From contig NZ_CABVPR010000039.1 of assembly GCF_902499135.1 (NCBI RefSeq), positions 1 through 59,064 on the forward strand: a stretch of 59,064 nucleotides of DNA. Direction: 5' to 3'. Both the position numbers and the translations under genes were made by a program. Below are positions 36,250-44,561 of the stretch, in pieces. This DNA is from Burkholderia dolosa (GTDB lineage Bacteria > Pseudomonadota > Gammaproteobacteria > Burkholderiales > Burkholderiaceae). The stretch's first letter is position 1. Each line of letters opens with the position of its first letter. The notes under the pieces are model-generated. The model was not told where the DNA came from, searched no databases, and was given only the letters and a program-made list of their open reading frames with translations.

Positions 36250-36461
36250 GATGTAGTAACCATGTTGCTAACCAGTGCTTCGATATGCCAACCGTTGGCA
36301 GGGCGTTTAGCAACGTCCTCATGGACAAGCGTCGGCCCATCAGACTGCTGGCGTGCGGAACAATCTCTAAGTAAACGTCTCTTCTCTTTAGGGGCTCGCC
36401 CACGAGCCCTATTGGCCGTGCATTGGTATCAGCGACGAGCTGTATTCCCCCATCAAACGGC
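36250..36461. other. Gap upstream of mobC, candidate oriT
   Basis: 212 bases without a supported gene. It contains a 7-bp inverted repeat GGGCTCG-CCCA-CGAGCCC (36392-36409) next to a pyrimidine-rich stretch. Origins of transfer commonly lie just upstream of mobC and contain such hairpins; no nick consensus was recognised. Confidence 0.35.
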
Positions 36462-37100
36462 TCATTGGTGATCCGTGTCATCCATGCGCTGTGTATAACT
36501 TCCTGCCTCCACGACACCGGCCCGCTGAAGCAGATCTGAGAGCTTCTCCCTCAGCCCCGGGGATATCTGCGCAAGCGCATCCTGCACATTGACGACTACG
36601 CTTCCGGGGCCTACCTGATTGATGTTCACTTGCAGGCGTTCGATCTGAACTATTCGAGCACTCCGAATGTCCTGCGAATCGAGGACGCTATTGAGGTCCG
36701 AGACGGTATCTCGAACAGCAGCAGGCACGTACTCCCACGACGCAACTCCAGTCGGTTTCCCCAACTGGTCACGGATTTGGATGGTCTCGCGAACGCGGTA
36801 TTCGTTTGCACGACCTCGTCGGGACTTGGCGATGTAACCCAGCGATTCGAGTTCGGCCACAGCACGCTTAACTTGGGCGATCGACAGATCCGCCTTCGCA
36901 GAAATCGTCTCGATGCCGGGGCCGCCGACGCCGGTGTGCAAATTGACGTGCGCTTTGATAATCAGGTAGACCTTGAGCGACGAACCCTTCATACGGGCGA
37001 GATCCCCGCTATCGACCATCGAGCGAAAGACGTGAAACCACATCGTGTCCGCCTTTACAAGCTCGCCATGAACAGGACGTTCGGCTATATCGCGGGTCAT
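36462..37100 (-). CDS. Winged-HTH DNA-binding protein (replication/regulatory type)
   Basis: 212 aa. Residues about 45-110 form a winged helix-turn-helix (GIETISAKADLSIAQVKRAVAELESLGYI) of the type seen in plasmid and phage replication initiators and regulators; the rest is unassigned. The ATG at 37100 has GGAG upstream; a TTG at 37118 is in frame. It may control the mobilisation genes or element replication after excision. Confidence 0.65.
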   Translation of the reverse strand: MTRDIAERPVHGELVKADTMWFHVFRSMVDSGDLARMKGSSLKVYLIIKAHVNLHTGVGGPGIETISAKADLSIAQVKRAVAELESLGYIAKSRRGRANEYRVRETIQIRDQLGKPTGVASWEYVPAAVRDTVSDLNSVLDSQDIRSARIVQIERLQVNINQVGPGSVVVNVQDALAQISPGLREKLSDLLQRAGVVEAGSYTQRMDDTDHQ

Positions 37101-37114
37101 AGACCGATCTCCAT

Positions 37115-37423
37115 TCAAATTGCACCACTGGCCGGAAGTCGCGGCCGGCCGACTCGCGGCTTCTGCGCGCTCTCGTGTGCCACAACGTCGTCTTTTCGTC
37201 GCCGTGCAGCCGCGTCGTCAAGCCATTCACGAATGTCGCCAACAAACCAGCACGCACGGCGCTTCGCGGGGAACGCAGTCGGCGGAAGTTCGCCGCGATA
37301 TGCCATCTGAGTCACAGCTCCGACGGTCGTCGCCAACAATGCCGCGAGCTCATCTCGGTTGATGATGGCCTGCGGTGCCATCCCCGCGAAAATCTGCCGA
37401 AACTCGTTATTAATCTTGGCCAT
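37115..37423 (-). CDS. AlpA/MerR-like small HTH protein
   Basis: 102 aa. The core INRDELAALLATTVGAVTQMAYRGELPPTAF followed by WFVGDIREWL is the helix-turn-helix plus wing pattern of AlpA/excisionase-type proteins, with a basic tail. Such proteins act as recombination directionality factors or activators of integrase genes. It lies at the far end from the integrase, 15 bases before the HTH gene. Confidence 0.7.
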   Translation of the reverse strand: MAKINNEFRQIFAGMAPQAIINRDELAALLATTVGAVTQMAYRGELPPTAFPAKRRACWFVGDIREWLDDAAARRRKDDVVAHESAQKPRVGRPRLPASGAI

Positions 37424-37465
37424 CGGAGACCTCCAGTCACTTGTCGTTAGTACGGTGACCAGAAT

Positions 37466-38374
37466 ATGATTCGTGGTACCAGCACGACAGGGCCATTTTT
37501 TGATCGGAGAACTGTAGTGGCAAACATCGGCCCCAACAGCGGCCAGAAATTGCGTTGGCCTCTCAAGAGCTTCACGGAAATGCTCATTCGGGAAGCCCGA
37601 TGGGTAAGCGGGATGACGTATGAGCAGCTCGACGAAGCACTGTCGCCACCGGGATCGATCTGGTGCGGCCAGACCTATAGATATGCAAAGAAGGATCGCG
37701 CACCTCTAGCATCTGCTATTCAAAGCCTGGAGCAGCGTGTCGCTGATCTCACGAAGCGAAAGGCACGGCGAATTGCAGTCTTCGAAGGAAGCAATCGGAA
37801 ATTCGTTGGATACCCCGAGGAATTTCACGAACTCGGTCGCAAAAGGCTTTCTGAGCAATTCCTACGTGCCCGTTTTTTGTTTCTCGCGTATGAGGATGGT
37901 TGGCCGACGTTCTTTGACCTCGTTGACGTGAACCGGACGCGACCTGATGGAGGCATCGCGTTGGCCACCTGGTGCTGGCAGTGGGGTTTATTGTGGGAAA
38001 AAGGATGGCCGGGCTTGGAACGATCAGCGTTCGGCTTCTCAGCCGGTGAACCGCTGCAGTCGGTCATCCTGGCGCTAGTGCATAAGGCTGAAGCCGAAAT
38101 GCCGTCGCTCGATACCTCTCGGCAGTCATGGCTCACGTCAGCGCTCGAATGGCAACTGCACCGGACTTCACAGCTGCAAGTTGTGCCCACACGGGCACAA
38201 CCGATAGAGCGAGGTTGGGTGGATGGGGACCGAACCGCGGACGACTTCCTTGCTGGGCGCTCCGCGTCCAATGTGATCGACTTGCCGGCGAGCAGGGCGG
38301 CATCCCGCAGAATCGACCAGCCCGTCTTTATGGAGGTCAGGAAGGGGGTATATCGTTGGGGCCGCTTGGTCTAG
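37466..38374 (+). CDS. Hypothetical protein at the right end of the island
   Basis: 302 aa, soluble, rich in Trp and Arg. No domain recognised. The N-terminal half has a segment resembling a DNA-binding helix pair (SFTEMLIREARWVSGMTYEQ) and the C-terminus ends VFMEVRKGVYRWG. It is divergent from the AlpA-like gene across only 42 bases, which hold a GTCAC/GTGAC inverted pair. Position as a lone plus-strand gene beside attR suggests extra cargo. The start at 37466 lacks a clear ribosome-binding site. Confidence 0.6.
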   Translation: MIRGTSTTGPFFDRRTVVANIGPNSGQKLRWPLKSFTEMLIREARWVSGMTYEQLDEALSPPGSIWCGQTYRYAKKDRAPLASAIQSLEQRVADLTKRKARRIAVFEGSNRKFVGYPEEFHELGRKRLSEQFLRARFLFLAYEDGWPTFFDLVDVNRTRPDGGIALATWCWQWGLLWEKGWPGLERSAFGFSAGEPLQSVILALVHKAEAEMPSLDTSRQSWLTSALEWQLHRTSQLQVVPTRAQPIERGWVDGDRTADDFLAGRSASNVIDLPASRAASRRIDQPVFMEVRKGVYRWGRLV

Positions 38375-38527
38375 CAGTCTGACGTCGCGCACTAGGCCAC
38401 ACGGTTGCCGCAGTGCCGGAATTCTGCCGGAGCAGGCTAGTTGTCACACGTCATCGCCAGAGGCACCCGGTGACAAAATCTCTTGCAAAATCAAGTGACT
38501 ACCAGTAACCTGCAAGGCGCTTGGTTT

Positions 38528-38574
38528 GACTCTTAATCCGTAGGTCGAGTGTTCGAGTCACTCACGCCCCACCA
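38528..38574 (+). repeat. attR: right copy of the 47-bp tRNA-Lys repeat
   Basis: Identical to 23008-23054 and includes the CCA end. It lacks the 5' part of the tRNA, so no functional tRNA is encoded here. Confidence 0.95.
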
Positions 38575-38581
38575 AGCATTC

Positions 38582-38615
38582 AAAAGCCCGGTCAGCGAAA
38601 GCCGACCGGGCTTTT
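38582..38615 (+). terminator. Original tRNA-Lys terminator, displaced by the island
   Basis: AAAAGCCCGGTC / GACCGGGCTTTT with a 10-base loop (itself able to pair GC-GAAA-GC) and trailing T's, eight bases after attR. Its position relative to the repeat shows it ended the tRNA-Lys transcript before integration. Confidence 0.88.
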
Positions 38616-38893
38616 TCGTTTCCGCCGCTCATATTCGTCACTCAACGTACCCGAGCGCACGCATCTTCCGCGCCCTTTCCGTTAGAATCGTCCGACAAAT
38701 ATCACACAACCGACGCACGCCTGTCGTATTGCGTCGGCACTGAGAGCACATGGGACGTCAGACATGGAAGCATGTGAGCGCGGCGCGACCATTCAGAGGG
38801 CATGGTTTCGTCAATCTTCGGCTATTCGGCAGCGCGCGCCGCTACCCGGCCGACCTTCGAACCGGCCGCACGGCGCACGACCCGAGGCCGATC

Positions 38894-39793
38894 ATGCCGG
38901 GTAAGGACGCAGTCGTCGCGCTGGCGCTCGGCGTCGCGCTGTTCGCGCTCGCCGTGGTCCTCGCGACCGGCGCGCGCCATCCGGCCGGCAACCTGATCCG
39001 CGCACCGGGCACCGTCGTACGCATCGTGCAGGACAGCGATGCGATGCGCGCGTATCGGCCGATCGTCGCGTACCTCGCAAACGACGGGCGGCGCCGCGAA
39101 GTCGTCGGCAGCACCGCGTCGACGGTCCCCGCCTACGATATCGGCGAAAGCGTCGACGTGTTGCTCGACCCCGCGCATCCCGACCGTCCCGCGTTGATCG
39201 ACGATTTCGCGCAGCGCTGGTTTCCGCCTGCCGTGCCGGCGCTGCTCGCGGTTGCATCGTTCGCGATCGGCGGTTTGCTGTATGCGAACGAGCGCCGCCG
39301 CGTGCAGACCGACACATCGCCCGCCACCCGAAAGTCCGCCCGGCGCCGCTGGGACCTCGCGCTCGTGCTGCTGCCGATCGCGATCGGCACTGCGTTCATG
39401 GCCGGCGCCGGCGCAATCGGGCTGCGCGAGTGGCTGATCGTCCGGCATTACGCGCACTCGACCGGCCGTGTCGTCGAGTTCACGGAAAACGCGCGTTCGC
39501 CGCGCACGCGCATGTCGCGATATGCGGCGACCGTCGCGTTCACGGCCGACGACGGCCGTCGCGTCACGTTCGCGCAAAGCGTGGCGGCATCGCATTCGAC
39601 GCTGCATCGAGGCGACACGGTCGACGTGCTGTACGACCCCGTGATGCCGGAGCGCGCAGTGGTCGATCGGTTCTGGCAGCGCTGGGGACTCACGGCGATC
39701 CTGTTCGCGATCGGTGCGCCGTTCCTCGTCGCGGGGCTTTGCGCGGCGGGCACGCTGTGGCCCGAGCATCGACCGCACGAAGCCGCTCGTTGA
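38894..39793 (+). CDS. DUF3592 membrane protein (duplicated domain)
   Basis: 299 aa with two DUF3592-type halves, each a membrane segment, a soluble beta-rich part containing VDVLLDPAHPDRPALID or VDVLYDPVMPERAVVD, then another membrane segment. DUF3592 function is unknown. The ATG at 38894 starts just before the first membrane helix; the longer frame from 38750 adds Arg-rich residues. It is the first gene beyond the island. Confidence 0.82.
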   Translation: MPGKDAVVALALGVALFALAVVLATGARHPAGNLIRAPGTVVRIVQDSDAMRAYRPIVAYLANDGRRREVVGSTASTVPAYDIGESVDVLLDPAHPDRPALIDDFAQRWFPPAVPALLAVASFAIGGLLYANERRRVQTDTSPATRKSARRRWDLALVLLPIAIGTAFMAGAGAIGLREWLIVRHYAHSTGRVVEFTENARSPRTRMSRYAATVAFTADDGRRVTFAQSVAASHSTLHRGDTVDVLYDPVMPERAVVDRFWQRWGLTAILFAIGAPFLVAGLCAAGTLWPEHRPHEAAR

Positions 39794-39852
39794 CGCCGGC
39801 CCAGCGGCACACGCCCGTTACCCGGCTGTAAAAGCAACGCCGCCGTCACGCG

Positions 39853-40467
39853 TCACCGCTCCCTGAACGCCTCCACTTTCGCGCGGTTTCCGCACGTGCG
39901 CATGTCGCACCAGCGCCGGCCGACACCGCGGCCGCGATCGACGAAGAACCACGTGCAGCGCGTGCACTGCCGCACGCGTGCGAAATCGTCAGTGCGCAGC
40001 AATTGCTCGAACCCGAGCGCGGCCGCATCGATCCACCGCGACGCGGCGTGCGCGTCGGGCCGCCACGCAAACCGGCCGTCGGCGGCTTCGAACCTGCTGC
40101 GTCCGATCGCATCGCGGATCGCGACCGCAAGCCGGTCCGCCGCGCGCGCACCCGCACCGCCGCGGGCGTCGCTCGTCAGGTACGCGATCGCGGCATACGC
40201 GTCCTCGCGAAAACCGCGCAGCGCGGTCAGCTCGTCGGCGCCGTCCCGTCGCGCGTGACGCGCGAACCGCGCAAGATCCGACGGTGCCAGCAAGCCCGAT
40301 TTCTCCGCCCATGCGCGCACGGTCGCCCAGTCGACGAGCTTGTCGTCGTCGCGCGTCTTGCCGGTATCGGCCACGGTGTTGAGGAAGTCGAGCGCAGGAT
40401 GGCCGCCGACGAAATCCGCGTCCGTCCATTCGCGCCCATGCAGCGACGCTTCGAATCGAGTAACCAT
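39853..40467 (-). CDS. CGNR zinc-finger transcriptional regulator
   Basis: 204 aa. The N-terminal ABATE domain (HPALDFLNTVADTGKTRDD) probably senses a small molecule. The C-terminal zinc finger has CTRCTWFFVDRGRG and the family signature CDMRTCGNRAKV. It is divergent from an alpha/beta hydrolase gene with a strong palindrome between them, pointing to control of that gene and of itself. Confidence 0.9.
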   Translation of the reverse strand: MVTRFEASLHGREWTDADFVGGHPALDFLNTVADTGKTRDDDKLVDWATVRAWAEKSGLLAPSDLARFARHARRDGADELTALRGFREDAYAAIAYLTSDARGGAGARAADRLAVAIRDAIGRSRFEAADGRFAWRPDAHAASRWIDAAALGFEQLLRTDDFARVRQCTRCTWFFVDRGRGVGRRWCDMRTCGNRAKVEAFRER

Positions 40468-40508
40468 TTATCTTGCACCTATCGGTTTCAAATCGGGGCG
40501 ATCCGGAG

Positions 40509-40535
40509 TAACCTGTTTACGACAGAAACAGGTTA
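40509..40535. promoter_or_regulatory. 27-bp operator between the CGNR regulator and hydrolase genes
   Basis: TAACCTGTTT-N7-AAACAGGTTA, perfect 10-bp arms, 14 bases before the hydrolase ATG and 41 bases before the regulator ATG. Very likely bound by the CGNR protein as a dimer. Confidence 0.75.
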
Positions 40536-40549
40536 GCACGGAGGCACGA

Positions 40550-41353
40550 ATGCTCGAACTCGCAAACCGCTTCATGTTCGAAGGCTATCGAATCGCGTGG
40601 GGAACGATCGGCGAAGGACCGCCGCTCGTGCTCGTGCACGGCACGCCGTTTTCGTCGCAGGTGTGGCGGCGCATCGCACCGTGGCTCGCGCGTCGCCATC
40701 GCGTGTACTTCTACGATCTGTTGGGCTACGGCGCATCCGACATGCCGGATGCGGACGTGTCGCTCGGCCGGCAGAACGCGCTGTTCGGTGCGTTGCTGCG
40801 CGAATGGGGCATCGTGCGCCCACGCGTGCTCGCGCACGACTACGGCGGCGCGACGGTGCTGCGTGCGCACTTTCTCGACGGCATCGCGTATTCGGATCTC
40901 ACGCTCGTGAATCCAGTCGCGATCTCGCCGCAAGGTTCGCCGTTCGTTCGGCACGTCGCGCAGCACCAAGCCGCGTTCGCCGGCCTCCCGGAATATGCGC
41001 ATCACGCGCTGCTGTCTGCCTACATCGGCAATGCGGCCGCGCGGCCGCTGACCGACGAAGCGCTGTCGGTCTATCGCGCGCCGTGGCTCACGCCCGCCGG
41101 TCAGCGCGCGTTCTATCGGCAGATTGCGCAGATGCGGCAGCGCTACATCGAGGAAATGGAGGCGCGCTACGCGCCGCCCGACTTTCCGGTGCGCATCGTA
41201 TGGGGCGAAGAAGACGCGTGGATCCCGCTCGAACAAGGGCAGGCGCTCGCCGAGCGGATCGCGCACGGCAAGCTGATCCGCGTGCCGCACGCGGCGCACC
41301 TCGTACAGGAAGATGCGCCGGAGGCGATCGTCGCCGCGGTGCTCGACCGATAG
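40550..41353 (+). CDS. Alpha/beta hydrolase
   Basis: 267 aa single-domain hydrolase. The oxyanion segment is LVHGTPFSSQVWRR. The nucleophile elbow reads AHDYGG, with Asp instead of Ser, the haloalkane dehalogenase/fluoroacetate dehalogenase arrangement or a close relative. The acid is in WGEEDAWIPL and the histidine in HAAHLVQEDAPE. An Asp nucleophile suggests dehalogenation or epoxide hydrolysis rather than ester cleavage. GGAGG precedes the ATG, and the divergent CGNR protein probably regulates it. Confidence 0.88.
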   Translation: MLELANRFMFEGYRIAWGTIGEGPPLVLVHGTPFSSQVWRRIAPWLARRHRVYFYDLLGYGASDMPDADVSLGRQNALFGALLREWGIVRPRVLAHDYGGATVLRAHFLDGIAYSDLTLVNPVAISPQGSPFVRHVAQHQAAFAGLPEYAHHALLSAYIGNAAARPLTDEALSVYRAPWLTPAGQRAFYRQIAQMRQRYIEEMEARYAPPDFPVRIVWGEEDAWIPLEQGQALAERIAHGKLIRVPHAAHLVQEDAPEAIVAAVLDR

Positions 41354-41394
41354 GCGTGCAGCCAGCGTGCTGAGAGCAGCAGCCTGCGCGTACC

Positions 41395-41905
41395 GGGGCA
41401 ACGAATACGTCTTCGTATTCGTGAAGCTTTGCATCGATTTCTGTACGCCTTCGTTGTAGCCGAGCCGGGAATCCTCGACACGACCGAGCGGCGTCAGTTC
41501 GAGCCGATAGACGGCAGCGTGCGCACGTTCACGCTGCCCACTTCGAGCTCGGTGAGGATGAAACGCGCGATGCCGTCGAAACGGTTCGTGCAGATCGACG
41601 AGGAGAGCGCATCGTCGGCGCTGTTCGACATCCGGATCGCGTCGTCGATGTCGCGAAAACGCATGATCGGGGCGACATGGGCCCGAACGTCTGGTATTTC
41701 GTGAGCCGCATGCCGCGCGCCACGCGACCGCCGACGGTTGGCGAAGGTCGGCAAATACAGCGCACCGGCGCGCACGTTGCCCATCAGCAGCCGCGCACCG
41801 CGCGCGATCGCGTCGCTCACCCGCAGGCTCGCAGAACTTCGCGGCCGCCTCTTCGCTCACCGCGCTATCGTCGACAGCTTTCAGTTTCCGGCAACCCGCC
41901 CGGCC
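41395..41905 (-). pseudogene. Decayed aldehyde dehydrogenase (PhnY-like) remnant
   Basis: Pieces of an aldehyde dehydrogenase C-terminus are readable in two frames. One has SDAIARGARLLMGNVRAGAL, APIMRFRDIDDAIRMSNS and VGSVNVRTLP; another has YRLELTPLGRVEDSRLGYNE and SFTNTKTYSLP. The spacing and wording fit the phosphonoacetaldehyde dehydrogenase group. The N-terminal three quarters, including the catalytic Cys and NAD motifs, are missing, and at least two frameshifts occur. It lies just downstream of the lactate permease on the same strand. Confidence 0.75.
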
Positions 41906-41936
41906 GTGCACAGGTCCACCGCGCGCCCGTTCGCGG

Positions 41937-43577
41937 TCACTTCGGCAGCGCGGGAATCATCCACGTCAGCACGTGCTGCTGCAGGAACACCAGCACACCG
42001 AGCAGCAGCGTCAGGATCACGCTGTGCCAGAACGTGCGTGCGAACACGACGCCTTCCTGCCCCTTCAGGTCCGTCGTCGACACGCCCGTCGCGATGTTCT
42101 GCGGCGAGATCATCTTGCCCATCACGCCGCCGGACGAGTTGGTCGCGGCCATCAGCACCGGATCGAGGCCGAGCTGCCGCGCGGCGACGACCTGCAGGTT
42201 GCCGAACAGCGCATTGCCCGACGTATCGCTGCCGGACAGGAACACGGCGATCCACCCGAGCGACGCCGACACGAGCGGAAACAGCGCGCCGGTCGATGCG
42301 ACGCCCGTGCCCAGCGTGTAGCTGATGCCCGAATAGTTCAGCAGGTACGCCAGCCCGACGATCATCATCACCGTGACGATCGCGATCCACGTTTGCCGCC
42401 ACGTCCGCGCGACGCAGGCGAAGAACTCGCCGATGCCGACACGCGTCAGCACCGCGGTGATCAGCGCCGACAGCAGGATCGCGGTGCCGGTGCCGAGCGG
42501 CTGGAAATCCCAGATCGCCGCATACGGCTTGTGGTACAGCGACACGAACACCGCGTTGTGCAGGCCCGGCCACGGAATCTTCACGTCGCCGATCGCCGCG
42601 ATGTTCGCGTGCACCCAGACGATCACGATCACCGACACGACGATCCACGGCAGCCAGCCGCCGAAGCCGGCGCGCGCGGCGCCGGCCGCGGCCGGCACGC
42701 TGCGCGCGAGCGCGTACTGCGGATCGGGCTGCGGCCGCCACACCTGCAGGAAGCCGATCGTGACGATCAGCGACGTGAGCGACGACAGCACGTCGGTGAG
42801 CTGGTAGCCGAGGTAGTTCGACGTGACGAACTGCGCGAGCGCGAAGCTCGCGCCGGACACGAGCAGCGCCGGCCACAGCCGCGCGATCGACCGCAGCCCG
42901 CCGTATGCACCGACCACGTAGAACGGCAGCAGTAGCGCGAAGAACGGCAGCTGGCGGCCGACCATCGCACCGAGCGTCGCCGGCGGCAGCGACGTGACCG
43001 CGCCGAGCACGGTGATCGGCACGCCGAGCGCGCCGAACGCGACCGGTGCGGTGTTGAACAGCAGCGTGTAGGTCAGCGCTTCGAGGGCGGGAAAACCGAG
43101 CGCGATCAGCAGCGCACTGGTGATCGCAACCGGCGTGCCGAACCCGGAGATGCCTTCGAGCAGACAGCCGAACGAGAACGCGACGACGAGCAGCACGAGC
43201 CGCCGATCGTCCGGCAGATTGTCGAGCATCCACTGCCGGAACTGATCGAAGCGGCCCGAGGTCACCGCGACGTTGTACAGCAGCAATGCGTTGAACACGA
43301 TCCACATCACCGGGACGACCGCGAGCGCCATCCCGGCGCCGACCGCGTTGAACGCGAGGCCGGCCGGCATCCCCCACGCGCCGATCGCGACCGCCAGGCC
43401 GGCGACGAGACCCGCGAGCGACGCCTGCCACGCGGGGCGGCGCAGCACGCCGAGCGCGATCAGCGCGACCGCGATCGGAATCACGGCGACGAGAAACGAC
43501 AGCAACAGCGAATTGGCGACGGGTGTCAGCGGCTGCGCGAACACAATGCCGGGCGGCAGGGCGGTGGTGGGATTCAT
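41937..43577 (-). CDS. lldP: L-lactate permease
   Basis: 546 aa, about 12-14 membrane segments, lactate permease (LctP) family. Family landmarks are FSFGCLLEGISGFGTPVAIT and SGSDTSGNALFGNLQVVAA, followed by GKMISPQNIATGV. It imports lactate or glycolate with protons. The ATG at 43577 gives MNPTTALPPG. No lactate dehydrogenase gene is next to it here; the downstream neighbour is a pseudogene. Confidence 0.93.
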   Translation of the reverse strand: MNPTTALPPGIVFAQPLTPVANSLLLSFLVAVIPIAVALIALGVLRRPAWQASLAGLVAGLAVAIGAWGMPAGLAFNAVGAGMALAVVPVMWIVFNALLLYNVAVTSGRFDQFRQWMLDNLPDDRRLVLLVVAFSFGCLLEGISGFGTPVAITSALLIALGFPALEALTYTLLFNTAPVAFGALGVPITVLGAVTSLPPATLGAMVGRQLPFFALLLPFYVVGAYGGLRSIARLWPALLVSGASFALAQFVTSNYLGYQLTDVLSSLTSLIVTIGFLQVWRPQPDPQYALARSVPAAAGAARAGFGGWLPWIVVSVIVIVWVHANIAAIGDVKIPWPGLHNAVFVSLYHKPYAAIWDFQPLGTGTAILLSALITAVLTRVGIGEFFACVARTWRQTWIAIVTVMMIVGLAYLLNYSGISYTLGTGVASTGALFPLVSASLGWIAVFLSGSDTSGNALFGNLQVVAARQLGLDPVLMAATNSSGGVMGKMISPQNIATGVSTTDLKGQEGVVFARTFWHSVILTLLLGVLVFLQQHVLTWMIPALPK

Positions 43578-44047
43578 CGTGTCTCCATGGGCGAAGCGGA
43601 GTCGGCGCGTCGGCAATCGTGCCGGCCCGACGCTTTTCTATCGGTCCGCGCGAGCGCTTGCACGTGCTGCTCCGCATCCATTCAACGTCGTTGTTCCGCG
43701 GCCCTCACGGCGCCCGGCGCTTGCAGATGCAACCGTGCCGCAGCGCCGACCGATCGGTCGCTCAAAAGAGGTTAGGAGGCACATCGCGCTTGTACAAGGA
43801 GAACAAGCGCGATCGGCGGTATCGCGCGCGGACGGTCCGCTGCACGATGACCCGCAGCTGGCGTACACGTGGCACACGCGACAGGAAACCGCGCGCGCAT
43901 GCGTCGATCGGCGCTCGCAATGTTGCAGGTGCAACAAAGGTGCGTGTCGACCGGCGCGCTGTTTCGTACGGCGTACGAAGCCTGGACTGGCCGCATCGTT
44001 CCGCCCGCGCCGACGACGGCGCGGCGCCGGAACCTCACGGAGCAAAC
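43578..44047. other. Intergenic region upstream of lldP and the DUF4148 gene
   Basis: 470 bases without a supported gene. It includes a perfect 14-bp palindrome CGACCGATCGGTCG at 43747-43760, about 170 bases upstream of lldP, a possible operator. Nothing else recognisable. Confidence 0.4.
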
Positions 44048-44362
44048 ATGATGGACACGATGAAACGCGCGACGTGTGCGTTGCTGGCGATCGGCGCGGC
44101 ATGGGCCGCGGATGCCCACGCGGCGTCGACGCTGACACGCGCGCAGGTCCGCCAGGAACTCGCGTCGCTTCAGGCCGCCGGCTACCGCGCGAGCCTTGCG
44201 AGCAGCCCCGACTTTCCGGCAAACATGCAGGCGATCATCCGGCGTGCCGCGCAGATGCGCGGCGACGGCGCGGGCTACGGCAACGATGCCGGCGTACGTG
44301 TCGACTCCGGCAAGCCGGCGCTGCCGCATGCGATCGATCGTGGCACGTACGGGCACCACTGA
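44048..44362 (+). CDS. DUF4148 exported protein
   Basis: 104 aa. Signal peptide up to about residue 26 (ATCALLAIGAAWAADAHA), then LTRAQVRQELASLQAAGY, the signature of the DUF4148 family that is multiplied in Burkholderia genomes. Periplasmic; function unknown. GGAG precedes the ATG. Confidence 0.88.
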   Translation: MMDTMKRATCALLAIGAAWAADAHAASTLTRAQVRQELASLQAAGYRASLASSPDFPANMQAIIRRAAQMRGDGAGYGNDAGVRVDSGKPALPHAIDRGTYGHH

Positions 44363-44561
44363 TTCATCGATTCGAACGAATGCCCGCGTGCGCGATGCGT
44401 CGCGCGCGCTGCGGCATACCGGAGAAGGCGCGGTCGGCACGCGTTTGGCCGTGACGCGTCGGCCGCACACTGCACGCATGGCCGGCCGCAAAGCGTGCAC
44501 TCGCCTCGCCGGCCACGCGCATCCGCAAAGCGCGCGCCGTACGCACGCGCCGGCGCAACGA

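Larger units (their letters stand above)
23055..38574. mobile_element. Integrative mobilisable element (genomic island) in tRNA-Lys
   Basis: 15.5 kb bounded by the 47-bp tRNA-Lys repeats. It starts with a tyrosine integrase next to the tRNA, carries defence-type cargo on the plus strand (24442-32454) and a mobilisation module on the minus strand (32671-37423). Base composition and codon use are visibly more AT-rich than both flanks, a sign of transfer. There is a relaxase, MobC and one VirB6-like protein but no coupling ATPase or full type IV secretion set, so it would need a helper element to transfer. Confidence 0.93.

Noticed and set aside
36221-36517. 98-aa frame between mobC and the HTH gene
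   Set aside because: It overlaps the starts or ends of both neighbours, has no ribosome-binding site and no recognisable sequence.
38528-38574. Second tRNA-Lys gene
   Set aside because: Only the 3' 47 bases are present; acceptor 5' half, D-arm and anticodon 5' stem are absent. It is the attR repeat.
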